DNA of 64,000 bases, taken from contig NZ_CP061368.1 in assembly GCF_014725735.1 (NCBI RefSeq), positions 3,053,225-3,117,224 on the forward strand, read 5' to 3'. Shown piece after piece: positions 52,926-61,973 of this stretch (positions are counted from its first letter, which is position 1; each line of letters opens with the position of its first letter). Position numbers and translations under genes: made by a program. Source of the DNA: Wenzhouxiangella sp. AB-CW3. Its GTDB lineage: Bacteria; Pseudomonadota; Gammaproteobacteria; Xanthomonadales; Wenzhouxiangellaceae. The notes under the pieces were generated by a model, which was not told the origin of the DNA, did not search any database, and saw nothing but the letters and a program-made list of their open reading frames with translations.

Positions 52926-54080
52926 TCACCGTGCGCTGTCCCACATAGTCGAGCCAGCGCGCCGAATCCATTTCTTGACCAGTGCTCGCGCCCGGGACAG
53001 GCGGAGGTCACCCTGGACTGCGCTGGCGCCGGATCCACGGCGTGCATACAGTCGCCGGCTCACCAGCCGGCGGCTGCCATTGACCCAGTCGGACTTGTAC
53101 GCTTCATCACCGCGGAGAAAGTCGTAGCGGGACAAGCCTGAACGGATGGCGTCGGCAAAGGTTTCGCCAATCAGGACCAGGCCCACACTGCGCGAACGCC
53201 AGGCCGGGTCCATGCCGGCCTGGTAGTAGTAGAACGTTTGGCCGTGGATCAGTGCATACACGCTGGATACCGCCTGCCCATCCACCCACAGGGTGTAAAG
53301 ACGCAACTGGCCGGCGGCCATCAGTCGGGGCATTGCGTCGCGATGAAAGGCCTCGACCCGTGCGTCAGCGATTCCGGAAGAACCCCCGTCCTCGTGCCAG
53401 CGCATGCGATGGAGGCGAAAGAAATGCTCAAGGGCCGGTTGCAGGGTGCGCTCATCCCGGCACACCTCGATCCGGAAATCGGGTTGGCGTTCCAGCCATT
53501 TGCGCCGGCGGGTGTAGTTCTGAAAGCGGCTGGTCTGGCTCATGAAATCGGCCAGCGGAAGGTCGGGGTCGAAGTCCTGGATAGGGCAGATGAGACCTGC
53601 ATCCGAGCGCATGTCGAACCCGTCGCCCAGCGCATCGAGCAGTTCATGCGGTGTATTCGACTGCTGGTCCATATCGCGCAGTTCGAGCAGATCCCAGTCG
53701 CTTTTTCGGGCAACCAGCTCCGCGCCGAAAGCCCGGTTCACTGCCCGGTGCCAGCCGGGTTCGATCAGTGCATCCAGGTAGTCGCTGCCGACCTGATCGT
53801 CGCCTATAAAGCGCAGTCTGCGAATGCGGCGAAATCCGACTCGAGTCGTCTCCAGGCTCAGCGCCAACAGACCCCGCAACAGCCCGTCGTCATCGCGGGC
53901 GAGCATGATGAACAGCTCGCGATCTCCGGCCAGGTGATGCCACCACGGTTTCAACCACTCCCAGGACAAAAACAGATCCGCGCCGCTGGCCGCGTGCAGC
54001 TTCCGCCACTCGGGCCGGAGGTCGGCCAATGCCGCCGCGTCAGTGATGACACAAACCGTCAGAATGGCGCCAAGGCTCAT
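52926..54080 (-). CDS. FemAB/CelD-type acyltransferase (PF13480-like), first
   Basis: A 384-residue GNAT-fold protein of the CelD/BcsL group. Typical features are the start VCVITDAAALADLRPEWRKL, FLSWEWLKPWWHHL, the mid-part LYTLWVDGQAVSSVYALIHG and the end LSRYDFLRGDEAYKSDWVNG. Such proteins acylate amino sugars or peptidyl-glycans. It is the last of three overlapping or adjacent leftward genes (two bases after the aminotransferase), so it belongs to the same unit. Confidence 0.85.
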   Translation of the reverse strand: MSLGAILTVCVITDAAALADLRPEWRKLHAASGADLFLSWEWLKPWWHHLAGDRELFIMLARDDDGLLRGLLALSLETTRVGFRRIRRLRFIGDDQVGSDYLDALIEPGWHRAVNRAFGAELVARKSDWDLLELRDMDQQSNTPHELLDALGDGFDMRSDAGLICPIQDFDPDLPLADFMSQTSRFQNYTRRRKWLERQPDFRIEVCRDERTLQPALEHFFRLHRMRWHEDGGSSGIADARVEAFHRDAMPRLMAAGQLRLYTLWVDGQAVSSVYALIHGQTFYYYQAGMDPAWRSRSVGLVLIGETFADAIRSGLSRYDFLRGDEAYKSDWVNGSRRLVSRRLYARRGSGASAVQGDLRLSRARALVKKWIRRAGSTMWDSAR

Positions 54081-54082
54081 CT

Positions 54083-55258
54083 TCAGCCGCCGGCAACGAT
54101 GGAGGGGTCGAGTTCGGCTTGGTGGCCACGCAGTTCCAACTCCACCTGTTTGGCGATCCAGTCCATGGTGGCCGGTGACAGGTCCTGGTGACAGGGGATT
54201 TCGACAATATGGCGCCGGGCACGCATGGCTTCTGGAAACTCGGCCGGATCGCAGGCCGGATGATGGTCACCCCAGAAATCGACGGCGCGTATGCCCCGTT
54301 CGCCCAGGCGCTCGAGCATGGCGGGCTTGTCACTGACCCACAGCGGGTAGAACAGCGGGCACACCCCAGGGTTCAGGCGCTCGAACAGCGGTGGTGACAA
54401 AGACTTGAGCCGATCGTGCAGCAGCAGGTAATTGCGTCGCCGGGTGGCCACGATGCGATCGGTCTGCTGGCGTTCGGCAATGGACTGCGACAGGGGCGAT
54501 ATACCCAGATCCGCGTGCTCGGGCTTGAAATGCATGGTGCCGACCGGAACCCGGTCGACGCCGGACGCACGGACGACCAGATGGGCCATGCGCCGAATCG
54601 CGGCCCGGAGCAGATTGCCGGCGCGTCCGGCCCGCATCTCCAGGTTGAGCAACAGCGATGACAGGGTCAGGCTGACCACCGAGGCCAGCTTTGGAGCCCT
54701 TTGCGGCAGGCATTCGCCGTGCCGCGGCCGGTTGAACTTCAGCGCACCGCCATTGGGCACCGGCAGGGTCTTGTACAGGCAGAAGATGCTGACATCGCCG
54801 CGACTGCCCAGTTCGGACACACCATCGCATGACAGCAGCGACAGCGCGCAATCCTCGATCAGAATGAGGCCGCGATCATTGGCCAGCTGACGCATCTGTG
54901 CTGCCGGGCCGGGAAAGCCTGCGTAATGGATCAGGTAGAGCGCTTTGGTGTCCGGTCCGATTCGTCGCTCCAGATCCTTCAGGTCCACCTGCCAATGGGC
55001 ATCCACCCGGTAGAACACCGGGCGCGCCCCGGCGGCCACGACGGCCTCGACTTCGACCCCGTGATGATAGGCCGGCATCAGCACTTCTCCGTTGCCAAGT
55101 TCGAGCAGGCGGCAGGCTTCGAAAATGGCGTTGCGGGCCAGGAAATACCAGTGCACGTCACCGCCGCAGAAGGGCGGGCGGCGATTGGTCCTGGACCGTC
55201 CCAGCAGCATGGCTGGATACAGGGTCGGGATATCGGGAATCAGGCGTGAGTGGGTCAT
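54083..55258 (-). CDS. DegT/DnrJ/EryC1-type PLP aminotransferase
   Basis: A 391-residue fold-type I aminotransferase for nucleotide sugars. The PLP lysine is in SIFCLYKTLPVPNGG (about residue 186), the phosphate-side residues in ALYLIHYAGFPG and the ring-stacking/acidic position in LILIEDCALSLLS. Members convert keto-sugars to amino-sugars. It overlaps the next leftward gene start by four bases and is followed after two bases by another acyltransferase, so aminotransfer and N-acylation are genetically coupled. Confidence 0.85.
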   Translation of the reverse strand: MTHSRLIPDIPTLYPAMLLGRSRTNRRPPFCGGDVHWYFLARNAIFEACRLLELGNGEVLMPAYHHGVEVEAVVAAGARPVFYRVDAHWQVDLKDLERRIGPDTKALYLIHYAGFPGPAAQMRQLANDRGLILIEDCALSLLSCDGVSELGSRGDVSIFCLYKTLPVPNGGALKFNRPRHGECLPQRAPKLASVVSLTLSSLLLNLEMRAGRAGNLLRAAIRRMAHLVVRASGVDRVPVGTMHFKPEHADLGISPLSQSIAERQQTDRIVATRRRNYLLLHDRLKSLSPPLFERLNPGVCPLFYPLWVSDKPAMLERLGERGIRAVDFWGDHHPACDPAEFPEAMRARRHIVEIPCHQDLSPATMDWIAKQVELELRGHQAELDPSIVAGG

Positions 55259-56370
55259 CGGTGCATGCTCCTTGTGATTCTTCGCAGGCGCGGCAACAGA
55301 CTGAATTTGAGTGCTCGCAGCATTCGGCCGCTGGCGGACCGGCGAAACACGAACAGCCAGTCCTGGGGGCAGGTGTCCGGTCTCCAGTCCTGTTTCCAGG
55401 GCATGTCTTCACCCAGAAATTCGAATTGGCTCAGGCCACGGTCGATCGCATCGCGCAGCACTTCGGCCATCAGTAATTGACCGGGGCTGTAACGGGCCAG
55501 CGATTCGTCGTAAGCCGGTTTGAGCAGCGCGTAGCTGCCTCGATGTTCCAGGCCGAACTGGAATGCGATCAGGCGTTCATCCAGGTACAGCGCCCACAGC
55601 GCCAGCCGGCCCTGTGCGCCAAGCACTCGTGCCAGGTCGGTATAGAAGCCGCGGGTATCGGCATCCTGGGCCATGGCAGTTCCGGCGCGACCCTTCCAGC
55701 CCTGGCGCTCGAGTTCGATGCCCGCCTCGACCCGTTCGGCTGAATCGGAACAGCGTTCGACCCGCACCACGCCCAGCGCGTCCAGTCCGCGCCGGCGGCG
55801 GCGTAGATTGGCGCGAAAACTGCTCGACAGCTCACTTTCCAGCTCGGCCCAGGAGGCCGGCAGCATAAGGCAAGGGGATTGCATCGCGCACCAGCGTCCG
55901 GTCGGGAAGCCCCGGTCGCCGGCGACCTGTTCCAGTGTTCTTGCATGGCCCTGACGCGGTAAATCGGTCAGGATCAGCACATCCCAGTCGCGCGCGTCAG
56001 CCAGATAATCGAGAAAGGCGGCACTGGCCTGTTCGGGCTCATCGGCAATCAGGTCGAACCGGCCCGAATGCGAATTGGCCGCACCGCGTAGCTGGCGCAG
56101 CGGCAATCCGTGCAGGCGTGCCCAGCCATGCAGCAAGGGCAGGGCCGCCACCAGGCAGTCGGCGGGATCGCGCAGCAAAAGAATGCGCCACTTGCCGGTG
56201 GCAAAGTGATTGAGCCAGGTCTCGATGAATTCATGGCGATAGAAGACTTGGTCGTCAGTGCGAGAGACCAGCGCATTCCACTCGGACCTCAGGTCACGGA
56301 ACGCGGAAGGCGAAGCGACGACTTCCACTCGAAGGCACGGCGAGCGCTGCGATTGTGTCATGACCAGCAT
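55255..56370 (-). CDS. FemAB/CelD-type acyltransferase (PF13480-like), second
   Basis: A 371-residue relative of the 52926 protein, first gene of the three-gene leftward unit. Recognisable blocks are DLRSEWNALVSR, LLRDPADCLVAALPLLHG, FRANLRRRRRGLDALG, ELERQGWKGRAGTAMA and FEFLGEDMPWKQDW. I set the start at ATG 56370, with AGG eight bases before it. The frame is open further upstream, but that part is unlike the family. Confidence 0.82.
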   Translation of the reverse strand: MLVMTQSQRSPCLRVEVVASPSAFRDLRSEWNALVSRTDDQVFYRHEFIETWLNHFATGKWRILLLRDPADCLVAALPLLHGWARLHGLPLRQLRGAANSHSGRFDLIADEPEQASAAFLDYLADARDWDVLILTDLPRQGHARTLEQVAGDRGFPTGRWCAMQSPCLMLPASWAELESELSSSFRANLRRRRRGLDALGVVRVERCSDSAERVEAGIELERQGWKGRAGTAMAQDADTRGFYTDLARVLGAQGRLALWALYLDERLIAFQFGLEHRGSYALLKPAYDESLARYSPGQLLMAEVLRDAIDRGLSQFEFLGEDMPWKQDWRPDTCPQDWLFVFRRSASGRMLRALKFSLLPRLRRITRSMHR

Positions 56371-56501
56371 GGTGATGCCTGGGCTTGTCGAAGGGCCGCC
56401 AGTGTGCGCGATCGCACCGAACCGGCCACCGGACTGTGCAAGATTCGTCTCAGGTCCCTGAGCAGCCCGCTCGACCATTTGTTCAAGGAAATCGAATCGA
56501 C

Positions 56502-58028
56502 ATGCGAAATTCCCCCATTACCAGGCTCGCCATCACCCTGATCCTGCTGGCTGCGGCAGGTTCCATCGCTGCAGCCGAAACCTGGCATGTGCGCGCCGAC
56601 GGCGGGAGCGCTGAACAGTGCACCGGCCTGGTCGACGCCCCCTACAGCGGTACTGGCAAGGGCCAGCCGTGCGCTTGGGCGCATCCCTTTATCGCCCTGC
56701 CCCCCGGCGGCCCGGCCAGGATCGCCGGCGGCGACACGCTGCACATCGGTCCCGGAGATTACATGATGGGCTACGGTGCGCCCGACACTGAAAGATGTCA
56801 CGAGAGCATTTCCTACAATTGCTTCATGACCCCGATCCCGAGCGGACCATCGCCTTCTCAGCCCACCCGAATCCTCGGTGCCGGACATGACAATGGCTGT
56901 GCCCAGGCCCCCGAACTGTGGGGCACGGAAAGCGCCTGGATGGTGGTCAACATGGAAGGCAGTTCCAATGTCGAACTGGCCTGTCTGGAAATCACTGATC
57001 GTGGCGGCTGCATTTTGTCGCATTGCCACAACGGCAGGTGTGGTGGCGAAGTGGCCGCTTGCAATCAAGGCAAGCCACCGCTTGGCAAGTGGGCCACAAC
57101 TGGCATCTCTGCACGCGATTCCAGTCAAGTCATCCTTCGTGATGTCAATATCCACGGCCTGGCCAATCGCGGCATTCATGCCGGCCGCATCAGCGACTGG
57201 ACGCTGGAGCGGGTGACTATATGGGCCAATGGCTGGGCCGGTTGGGATGGTGACATCGGCCCCGACAGCGCCAACAGCGGCACAATGATCTTTCGCCAGG
57301 TCGAGATCGCCTTCAACGGTTGCGCCGAGCGCTGGCCCCAGGGCGATGTCTTCGGATGCTGGGCGCAAGGAAGTGGCGGCTATGGAGATGGTCTGGGCAC
57401 GGGGGCGACCGGCGGTCACTGGGTGTTCGAAGACAGCCGGGTCCACCACAACACTTCCGATGGCATCGACCTGCTCTATCTGACCGATGGCGGCCGGGTC
57501 ACGATCAAGCGCACACGGGTCGAGGGCAATGCCGGCAACCAGGTCAAGGTATCCCGTGCCAGCCGGATCAGCGACAGCGTGATCATCGGCAACTGCGGAT
57601 ATTTTTCCGGTCACCCCAACATGCATGATTCCGATCACTGTCGCGGGCTCGGTGATGCCGTGTACGTGGGCATGAGCGATGGCGCGCAAACTCAATTGAT
57701 CGACAATGTCATTGCCGGCCAGGGCAACTGCCTGGTCAGCAGCGGCGAAAGTGATCGCCACTCGCGCCTGCTGCTGGCCGGCAATCTCATGGTGGGCAGT
57801 GACTACTGGCATGATTCGAGGAAGAAGGCTTGTCTGTTCCATGCCAGCTCGCGCCACGGCGGGGTAGACTGGCTGGCCAACACCATCGGTGAGGTTCGCC
57901 ACCGTCACTGCCCACCCCGCAGTCGCTGCGGCGTGGAAGCGATTCGCGATGATGGCCGCCTTGAGCGTATTGGATTCCTTAATCAAGGTCTATTCCCTAG
58001 TACGTTGATCAACAGATTGACGCCTTGA
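56502..58028 (+). CDS. Exported beta-helix protein B, paralogue of A without the tail
   Basis: A 508-residue exported protein (signal peptide RLAITLILLAAAGSIAAAE). It matches protein A along its whole length, including DYMMGYGAP, AGHDNGCAQAPELWGTESAW, the cysteine cluster CHNGRCGGEVAACNQ and NTSDGIDLLYL. The match ends at the position of A's SPLID: here the protein stops with PSTLINRLTP and lacks the final ~45 residues including the DRIFGSRFD tail. So it is a duplicate whose C-terminal module was lost or diverged, and it may be secreted differently. Confidence 0.75.
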   Translation: MRNSPITRLAITLILLAAAGSIAAAETWHVRADGGSAEQCTGLVDAPYSGTGKGQPCAWAHPFIALPPGGPARIAGGDTLHIGPGDYMMGYGAPDTERCHESISYNCFMTPIPSGPSPSQPTRILGAGHDNGCAQAPELWGTESAWMVVNMEGSSNVELACLEITDRGGCILSHCHNGRCGGEVAACNQGKPPLGKWATTGISARDSSQVILRDVNIHGLANRGIHAGRISDWTLERVTIWANGWAGWDGDIGPDSANSGTMIFRQVEIAFNGCAERWPQGDVFGCWAQGSGGYGDGLGTGATGGHWVFEDSRVHHNTSDGIDLLYLTDGGRVTIKRTRVEGNAGNQVKVSRASRISDSVIIGNCGYFSGHPNMHDSDHCRGLGDAVYVGMSDGAQTQLIDNVIAGQGNCLVSSGESDRHSRLLLAGNLMVGSDYWHDSRKKACLFHASSRHGGVDWLANTIGEVRHRHCPPRSRCGVEAIRDDGRLERIGFLNQGLFPSTLINRLTP

Positions 58029-58047
58029 AGCGATGATCATCTGTTCG

Positions 58048-58686
58048 CTAGCGCACTGAACCGGACTCGCGGGCCGGAGATGATGACGGCGTTGCAACTG
58101 GGTTCTTGTGATGAGATGTGTGGGTGGTCGGCGGAAGAATTCGGGTGGCCGCACTGACCACCCGGCAACCGTCGGGCACATCGGTAACCACGGTGGTGTT
58201 GGCGCCGATGATCACATCGTCACCTATCTTTACGCCACCGATCACCATGGCCCCGGCACCAACATAGACCCGATCACCAATGACCGGATCGCTGTCAGAG
58301 TGCCCCGCACCACGCGCGCCAATTGTTACACCCTGACCGATGGAGCAGTGGGCACCCAGCTTGCAGTGAAGATGGATGCCACCGAAGTGACCGATATAGA
58401 ATCCCGGACCAATTTCACAGTCAGTCGAGATGCTGATACCGAACAGCACCTGGATGAAGAACTCGAGGATGCGATAAACCACCTTGACCGGCAGCGCCAG
58501 CCAGCGTGGCCGAATGGTGCGGCTCCAGCGCCCCAGGCGGTAAACGGCTATGGCCAGAAAACCGAACTCGGTGGCAGCGGCAATTCGCGCACGCCAGGGC
58601 CCGTGGATGGGCTGCATGGTGACGAGGTATCGCCTGAAGTCGGACTTCAGTGGCGATTGCTGTGGCGTCTGGGTTGTCTGATTCAT
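58048..58686 (-). CDS. Hexapeptide-repeat O-acetyltransferase (serine acetyltransferase-like)
   Basis: A 212-residue left-handed beta-helix acetyltransferase. The hexad region is GPGFYIGHFGGIHLHCKLG to IGDDVIIGANTTVVTDVP, with the catalytic-type His in HFGGIH. Short members of this kind in polysaccharide loci acetylate sugars; true cysteine-pathway CysE proteins are longer. The start at 58686 has GAGG in place. Confidence 0.82.
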   Translation of the reverse strand: MNQTTQTPQQSPLKSDFRRYLVTMQPIHGPWRARIAAATEFGFLAIAVYRLGRWSRTIRPRWLALPVKVVYRILEFFIQVLFGISISTDCEIGPGFYIGHFGGIHLHCKLGAHCSIGQGVTIGARGAGHSDSDPVIGDRVYVGAGAMVIGGVKIGDDVIIGANTTVVTDVPDGCRVVSAATRILPPTTHTSHHKNPVATPSSSPARESGSVR

Positions 58687-58778
58687 GAACGGATGCCTCG
58701 AGAGTGCTCCTCCTGCCATCCGACAGACTGCCATCCGACCCCCCGTGAAGTCTGTTCGCTGGCAAACATAGGTGCTCC

Positions 58779-60260
58779 GTGAGCACGAATCAGCCAGCGA
58801 AGACGAGCGTGTTGGTGCATTACCTGCGTTACCTGGGCGGGAACCTGATGATCATTGCCGCAGGTTTCGTTTCCTTCCCGGTCATGACCCGGCTGCTGGA
58901 CAACCACCAGTTCGGGATCCTGGGCTACTACGAGGCCTGGTTGCTGGTGATTGCCGGTCTGCTCAAGCTGGGTGCGCAGCACGCAATACTGCGGTTTTAC
59001 CCTCATCAGGGTAGCGCCCGTGCCCTGCGGCGCTTTCGCACCAACTACCTGTTATTGCCGCTGGCCCTTTCGATGTTGCTGTGGCTGGTCTGCGCAGCCA
59101 TAGTCGTGCTGGCGATTGCGCGCTTTCCGGTTGCCGAGCAGCCTATTCTGTGGATTCTGATCGTGACCCTGCCGCTGATGATCTGGTCGAGCTTCGTCGA
59201 GGCGATCATGTATGCGCTGGAACGCTCGGACATCTCCCTTTGGCTCAAGACCGTGTGGCGCTGGAGCGAACTGGCCCTGGTGCTTTTGACCATCGCAATG
59301 ATCGAGCGCAGTGCCCTGGGCGTGTTCAGTGCCCGGCTGGTGGTGCTGATTGTCGTAGCCGCCTGGCTGACGTGGTGGTTTCTGCGCTGGTGTCGCGGTC
59401 GTATCGCCAGGCCAAGCCGTGCACCGATCGTGGCCGGGATGGCATTCGGCGTGCCGATGATGTTCACTGAACTGGTTTCGGTGCTGTTCGGCTTTGCCGA
59501 TCGCATTCTGCTACGTGCACTGACCGGCAGCTTTACCGAAGTCGGCATCTACACCATTGGGTACGGCCTGGCCATGGCGGTTGCCGCCGTCATGGGCCGC
59601 ACCCTTAGCGAAGCCTTTCTGCCGACGGCGCTTAGGCTCTACAAGGCCAGTGGTGCCGCAGCCGTGGTTGAGCTCAAGCGCGAGATGCTCGATATCTGGG
59701 TGCTTGTGGTCGGTCTGGCCAGTGCATTGCTGCTGTGTGTCGGACAGGATTTCCTGGTTCTTCTGGCAGGTCAGGACAAGGCCGCATCGGCTCCGGTATT
59801 CGTGGCCATCAGCATCGCCATGGTCTGGAGCTCTCTGTTTACCATTGCCCAGTACGGTCTGTTGCTGCAGCGTCGGGCACTCAGGGTACTTGTCATCACG
59901 CTGGCCGCGACCGTGCTGAATCTGGCCCTGAATGTCCCCCTGATCCTGGCCTGGGGCGTGACCGGCGCCGTCGCCGCCACATTGCTCAGCTACGCTTTCC
60001 TGGCACTGGTCCAGTTGTGGCAATGCCCGGCCGAGTTACGCTACCTGCCGCGGCTGCGCCGCCTGGCCGGGTCGGCCCTGTTTGCCCCGCTCATGCTAGT
60101 GGTCCTGGTCCAGATTGACTATTTCGGTGCCGCCTCCCCGGGGTCACGGCTGCTGGTCGGAACCATGACGGTACTGGTCCCCGCGATCGGGCTGGCTGCG
60201 TTGGACCCGACATTGCGAGCCCGCATCCGGCGGATCCTTGCTGCACGGGTCACGCCGTAA
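58779..60260 (+). CDS. Wzx-like polysaccharide flippase (MATE/MOP superfamily)
   Basis: A 493-residue integral membrane protein with about 12-14 hydrophobic helices and a typical start (VLVHYLRYLGGNLMIIAAGFVSFPVMTRLLDNHQFG). It is a flippase for undecaprenyl-linked oligosaccharide across the inner membrane. The start is GTG 58779. No Wzy polymerase or Wza/Wzc export genes are seen to its right within the window. Confidence 0.9.
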   Translation: MSTNQPAKTSVLVHYLRYLGGNLMIIAAGFVSFPVMTRLLDNHQFGILGYYEAWLLVIAGLLKLGAQHAILRFYPHQGSARALRRFRTNYLLLPLALSMLLWLVCAAIVVLAIARFPVAEQPILWILIVTLPLMIWSSFVEAIMYALERSDISLWLKTVWRWSELALVLLTIAMIERSALGVFSARLVVLIVVAAWLTWWFLRWCRGRIARPSRAPIVAGMAFGVPMMFTELVSVLFGFADRILLRALTGSFTEVGIYTIGYGLAMAVAAVMGRTLSEAFLPTALRLYKASGAAAVVELKREMLDIWVLVVGLASALLLCVGQDFLVLLAGQDKAASAPVFVAISIAMVWSSLFTIAQYGLLLQRRALRVLVITLAATVLNLALNVPLILAWGVTGAVAATLLSYAFLALVQLWQCPAELRYLPRLRRLAGSALFAPLMLVVLVQIDYFGAASPGSRLLVGTMTVLVPAIGLAALDPTLRARIRRILAARVTP

Positions 60261-60400
60261 GCGCGATCAGATTCCATCTGTGGTGCAACGTACAGAAAAA
60301 TTGATTGCGTGCTTCTAGCCTAACGACTCGGCTGGCAGTCCGTGAGTGGCAGCTGGCCGAGAAGTCACTACACACCATCCATCCAAACCAAGGATTAACC

Positions 60401-60634
60401 ATGAAGAACCAACAACAAACCGACAACAAGCGCCAGTCTAGCCAACAACAGCAGCAGAACCAGTCCGACAGCAAGCGTCAGCCTGGCCAGCAAGCACAGC
60501 AGGTCCCGGGCAAGTCCTCCTGGGACCACGACAACAAGAGTGACCGTGAACGTGCGAACCAGGAAAAGGAAGGCAAGGGCAAGATCGCTTCCAGCACTCC
60601 CTGTGACGACAAGTCTGACAGAAAGCACCTCTGA
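60401..60634 (+). CDS. Small Gln/Lys/Asp-rich hydrophilic protein
   Basis: A 77-residue protein, start ATG 60401 with AAGGA seven bases upstream. The sequence is low-complexity and highly charged (NQQQTDNKRQSSQQQQQNQ, GKSSWDHDNKSDRERANQEK), resembling hydrophilic stress proteins. No known family identified. A good terminator follows 36 bases after the stop, so it is a separate unit. Confidence 0.6.
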   Translation: MKNQQQTDNKRQSSQQQQQNQSDSKRQPGQQAQQVPGKSSWDHDNKSDRERANQEKEGKGKIASSTPCDDKSDRKHL

Positions 60635-60670
60635 CCTGTTGATAGGCACCTGAGCTTGATCAAGTGCTCA

Positions 60671-60697
60671 AACCCCCGCTCAGGCGGGGGTTTGTTT
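60671..60697 (+). terminator. Intrinsic terminator after the small hydrophilic protein gene
   Basis: AACCCCCGC-TCAG-GCGGGGGTT (60671-60692) is a perfect 9-bp stem, followed by TGTTTG. It directly precedes and nearly touches the next gene start. Confidence 0.75.
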
Positions 60698-60698
60698 G

Positions 60699-61871
60699 AT
60701 GTCAGGTGAGCAGTATTCGATGCAGCCCGCGGCAGATCTTTCTAACGAGCGATACTCTGACGGCATCGTGTCGCAGGTTGGGCATGCCATTTCAATTTGT
60801 AACGATGCGTCGGAGTTTGAGCGGCTTCGCCCGGAGTGGGAGCTGCTGCGGCAACCAGGCGAGGAGCAGGATCCATTCCTGAGTTGTGACTGGTTTGCGA
60901 AGTGGTGGCGGGCCTTTGGCGAGAGTCGCGAGCTGTATCTGGTGACCGCGAGGCGCAATGGCCGCTTGCGCGCGGTTTTTCCGTTGATGCTGGAAAGGGC
61001 CTGGCGCCACGGGATTCCATTGCGTCGACTGGCGGCGATCGGAAATGACCACACACCACGCTTCGACCTGATCAGAGCTGATGATGACGAGCATCTGCAT
61101 CGTGACATCTGGAACCATGTGATGACGCTACGAAACCGATGGGATGTGTTCGATCTTCCCCGGCTGAGCGCCGACTCGACTACCGCTGATCGCTTTGTCC
61201 GACTGGCTGAAGAGCAAAACGTGAATCATAGTCTCTGGCAACGCGCGCCTGAATCACCCTGGATCCATATCTTTCCCTGTTGGGATGACTATCTTGATTC
61301 ACGCAGCGCCAATTTTCGCAAGGCACTACGCCGCAAGATGCGACGACTGGCCGCGGCGGGAAGGGTGGGTCTGGAAACGGTGACCGGCCGCGAGGAGCTT
61401 GACAAGGCACTGGCTGACGGTCTGCATATCGAGGCCGAAGGCTGGAAAGGCTCCAACAGAACGGCCATCTCATCACAACCGGAAGTGGAGGGCTTCTATA
61501 CCGAGCTGGCCGGGGTCATGGCAGACAGGGGGCAATTACGTTTGCACTTCCTGACGCTGAATGATGTGCGTATCGCATTTGACTATTCCGTCATTGCAAA
61601 TCGCTGTCTTTATTCCCTCAAGGCAGGTCACAGCAGTGCCTATGCCCGGTTTTCACCCGGCACCGTGATACTCGGCCTGATTCTCCAGCGGGCCCATGAC
61701 GAGGGCTTGATCGGCATGGATCTGTTGGGCGATACAGACGAGTTCAAGATGCACTGGACTGATGCCACCCACACGCACCAGTGGTTGCATTGCTACTCGG
61801 ATTCCTTGCGGGGGCGCCTGTTGCATCTCATCAAATGCAGATTGCTCCCGACTATACGAGGGAGCCACTGA
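60699..61871 (+). CDS. FemAB/CelD-type acyltransferase (PF13480-like), third
   Basis: A 390-residue relative of the 52926 and 55255 proteins: FERLRPEWELL, FLSCDWFAKWWRAFGESREL, FRKALRRKMRRLAAAGR, IEAEGWKGSNRTAISS and GMDLLGDTDEFKMHW. The start is uncertain (60699 or 60720). It is separated from the flippase gene by a terminator and is followed by the ISL3 insertion. Confidence 0.82.
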   Translation: MSGEQYSMQPAADLSNERYSDGIVSQVGHAISICNDASEFERLRPEWELLRQPGEEQDPFLSCDWFAKWWRAFGESRELYLVTARRNGRLRAVFPLMLERAWRHGIPLRRLAAIGNDHTPRFDLIRADDDEHLHRDIWNHVMTLRNRWDVFDLPRLSADSTTADRFVRLAEEQNVNHSLWQRAPESPWIHIFPCWDDYLDSRSANFRKALRRKMRRLAAAGRVGLETVTGREELDKALADGLHIEAEGWKGSNRTAISSQPEVEGFYTELAGVMADRGQLRLHFLTLNDVRIAFDYSVIANRCLYSLKAGHSSAYARFSPGTVILGLILQRAHDEGLIGMDLLGDTDEFKMHWTDATHTHQWLHCYSDSLRGRLLHLIKCRLLPTIRGSH

Positions 61872-61973
61872 ACAAGCCCGAGTTCGTCCCTTAATCCGCT
61901 TTCGATCAGCAATCGGGGAATAAAGATTGAACCACAGAGAACACAGAGGACACAGAGAAAAGTAATTATTTAA

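Noticed and set aside
51220-52971. Long leftward open frame antisense to beta-helix protein A (about 580 codons)
   Set aside because: Same reason; its similarity to the frame antisense to B only reflects the paralogy of the sense genes.
56358-57986. Long leftward open frame antisense to beta-helix protein B (about 540 codons)
   Set aside because: It mirrors a well-supported exported protein, has Ala/Val/Asp/Gly-biased composition typical of the opposite strand of GC-rich genes, and has no ribosome site or domain.
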